Below are positions 7,399 to 9,689 of a DNA stretch of 9,689 bases, piece after piece (within the stretch, counting starts at the first letter, position 1; each line of letters opens with the position of its first letter). Source of the stretch: JASFEQ01 sp050124735 (lineage in GTDB: Bacteria; Desulfobacterota; DSM-4660; Desulfatiglandales; HGW-15). The stretch is from contig JASFEQ010000139.1 of assembly GCA_050124735.1 (NCBI GenBank), positions 1 through 9,689 on the forward strand, written 5' to 3'. A model generated the notes under the pieces. That model worked only from the letters and a program-made list of their open reading frames with translations. It was not told where the DNA came from and ran no database searches. The translations under genes and the position numbers were made by a program.

Positions 7399-9689
7399 AT
7401 CAGACCTCCCTCGTCACGATTGTCCAATACCTGTTGTAAACATCGCATATTATTATGAACAATGTTTACAATATGGAACACTGTTAATATTGTCAAGCAA
7501 AAAAGTGGCACCTACTTGGAAATACTAATCTCCACTTTTGCCCCTGCTTGGGCATAGCACTCAAGCAGAACTCGAGCTGGGGAACCCCAAATTGACAGAA
7601 AAGCACATTTCTATTATTTCTCTCTCATAACCTGAGAAAAAGAATCTGTTTTTTCCATCCATCTCACTTAAGAGGAGGACCTATGACTGATATACCTTTC
7701 CCTGACCCGCAGGTATTCGATCCTGAGGCGGTGGATCCTGAAACAGCCAAGTTTAACAAAAAGATTGAACAACTTCTTGCCACAATGCCTCCTACCCATA
7801 AGAGGACTCCGCAGAAGATTCGCGAGGAGAGGGAGTCAGGGAAGAGTTGGTTGGGGCCCATCAAGCGCCTTGATGAAGCTCAGGATCGAGTGGTTCAGGG
7901 CCGCAATGGTGATGTCCCTATTCGCGTCTTTGTCCCTGACCAGGTGAAGGGTGTTTATCTCCATATTCATGGAGGTGGTTTTGTGCTGATGCGGGCATAC
8001 TACTTTGATGAGGCCTTGGCTGAGATTGCGAACAAATGCCACGTGGCCGTCGTCAGCGTTGACTATCGGCTTGCACCGGAGGATCCCTATCCTGCCGCCC
8101 CTGACGATTGTGAGACCGTGGCGGTCTGGCTGGCGGAAAAAGCCAGGTCCGAATTTGGCTCAGAAAGGCTAATCATTGGGGGAGAATCTGCCGGGGGCAA
8201 TCTTTCTGTGGTCACCCTTATTAGGATGCGCGATCGGCATGGGTTTTCGGGATTTTCCGGGGCCAACCTTGTCTATGGTTGTTATGACGCCACAATGACG
8301 CCGAGCCAGCGCAACTGGGGGGAGAGGAACCTCATACTTTCAACCCCGACCATAGCATGGTTTAATGACCACTACGTTCCCATGGGAAAACGGGGTGATC
8401 CGGATGTATCTCCCCTCTATGCCGATTTGTCCAACATGCCGCCCGCATTGTTTACGGTGGGCACACTTGACCCGCTTCTGGATGACTCTCTTTTTATGCA
8501 TGCCCGTTGGGTGGCTGCGGGTAATGAATCTGAGCTGGCCGTCTATCCTGGCGGTATTCATGTCTTTAATCTCTTTCCCATCAAAATCGCTCAAGAAGCG
8601 AATGACAGGACACATGATTTCATCGCCAAAGCAGCGACTTAGTGCCAAGTTTTGATGAATAGAGTTCAATGTTAACAATTTTTGTCAATTTCTTGGGTCG
8701 ATTTTTTGTCCATTAATGTCAACTGCCTGGAATCCTGCAAAGTTTACTCTCCTGCAAATATGGCAAGGGGCTTGCATACAATATGGAAGCCATTAGGGCG
8801 TCTAAACAAAGTCAACACGAAGGCAGGATAATCCATTTATGAAAAAGATAACGGAACTTGGGCGAAAACTAAAAATGGGTGATTACGAGAAAAACTATAC
8901 AGGCGCAAAAGCCACAGGATCTTGCATAATTTGTGGGAGTCGGGCGAAAAAGTTCCGAGATGCAGCGGCTAAGCTGGAATATTCTATCTCTGCACTATGT
9001 CAGAATTGCCAGGATGAATACCTGAATGGCAATTAAGATTTGTACACCCTGCTTCCCAAATCCACCGTCTAATTTGGGCCTTAAGGCTAAAATAGTAGGT
9101 TATGTAGCACTCCTGATCACCAGCAAGGTATTAGATGTAAGACGCCGAGGAGGGACGACTGAGGCGTATCGAGTAATACGCCGCAAGCCTGCCCCCGCGA
9201 AGGCGGGGGGAGGAGCGATCGAAGGCAACGCAGTCCTTCGATACTTCGACATTGCTCAGCATCGACCCTGAGCTTGTCGAACGGCTTGTCGAATGGCAGA
9301 TGATGCCTTGATGGGGGATCAGGGATTTTTTTAGGGCTTGAGAAAATAGGGCAAAATAGGCGATAATACTCATTCTGGCAGTATCTGCAGTTCCACGTCG
9401 TAGCGTTATTCGAGAAGAAAGGTATAGGTTATGAGTAAAGTCTACGTTCTGAACGGACCAGAAATCGGGGAATCTTTTAAGCTCAGAGAGGGAGTCAGTT
9501 TTCTGGGGCGCGCCCCTGATAATGAGATCAGACTCACCGATAAGACTGTTTCGCGCAAGCATCTAAAGGTTGTCAGGAAGGGTGATAAATATCTTATTAC
9601 GGATTTGAAAAGCCGAAATGGGACTTTCGTGCGTGGGGAATTTATGAGCCCTGGTAAGGAAGTGGAAGTGGGAGAGGGGGTTCCCATAG

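Overview
The window is bacterial chromosomal DNA of moderate GC content with eight supported genes and much repetitive intergenic sequence. The repeats (paired GTCATTCC-type units, C-run/G-run palindromes around TTTGTAAA, TTCGACA...TGTCGAA hairpins), an RND pump of the 'TPREEEPQ' type, an acyl-CoA dehydrogenase, a small conserved cysteine protein and a sigma-54 promoter together suggest Desulfobacterota (former Deltaproteobacteria) or a close relative. This is a judgement from pattern memory, not a database match.

Layout. The minus-strand block (7398 down to 208) runs acyl-CoA dehydrogenase -> small Cys-containing protein (probably DUF6125-like) -> TetR regulator -> RND inner-membrane permease -> periplasmic adaptor. 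The permease and adaptor overlap by four bases (GTGA) and should be translationally coupled. The Cys protein and tetR are 12 bases apart. Between tetR and the permease lie a 59-bp near-perfect inverted repeat, which supplies the last codons and stop of tetR, and then a good sigma-70 promoter for the pump. No outer-membrane channel gene is in view. The divergent region 7399-7682 separates the dehydrogenase from a plus-strand HSL-type alpha/beta hydrolase. It holds a strong promoter for the dehydrogenase, overlapped by two dyads that look like repressor sites.

The right end (8643-9689) holds a clear -24/-12 (sigma-54) promoter upstream of a 65-residue protein with two CxxC pairs. A repeat cluster and an intrinsic terminator follow, then a new promoter and the first 86 residues of an FHA-domain protein cut by the window edge.

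How the genes may work together (inference): a TetR-controlled export pump is co-located with acyl-CoA and ester metabolism, which fits handling of fatty or aromatic acyl compounds, but no substrate can be read from the sequence. I see no CRISPR array, tRNA, rRNA, transposase gene or phage genes. I found no convincing novel multi-gene system. The points most worth a second look are the inverted repeat forming the end of tetR, the sigma-54 promoter feeding a tiny zinc-ribbon-like protein, and the operator-like dyads at the dehydrogenase promoter.
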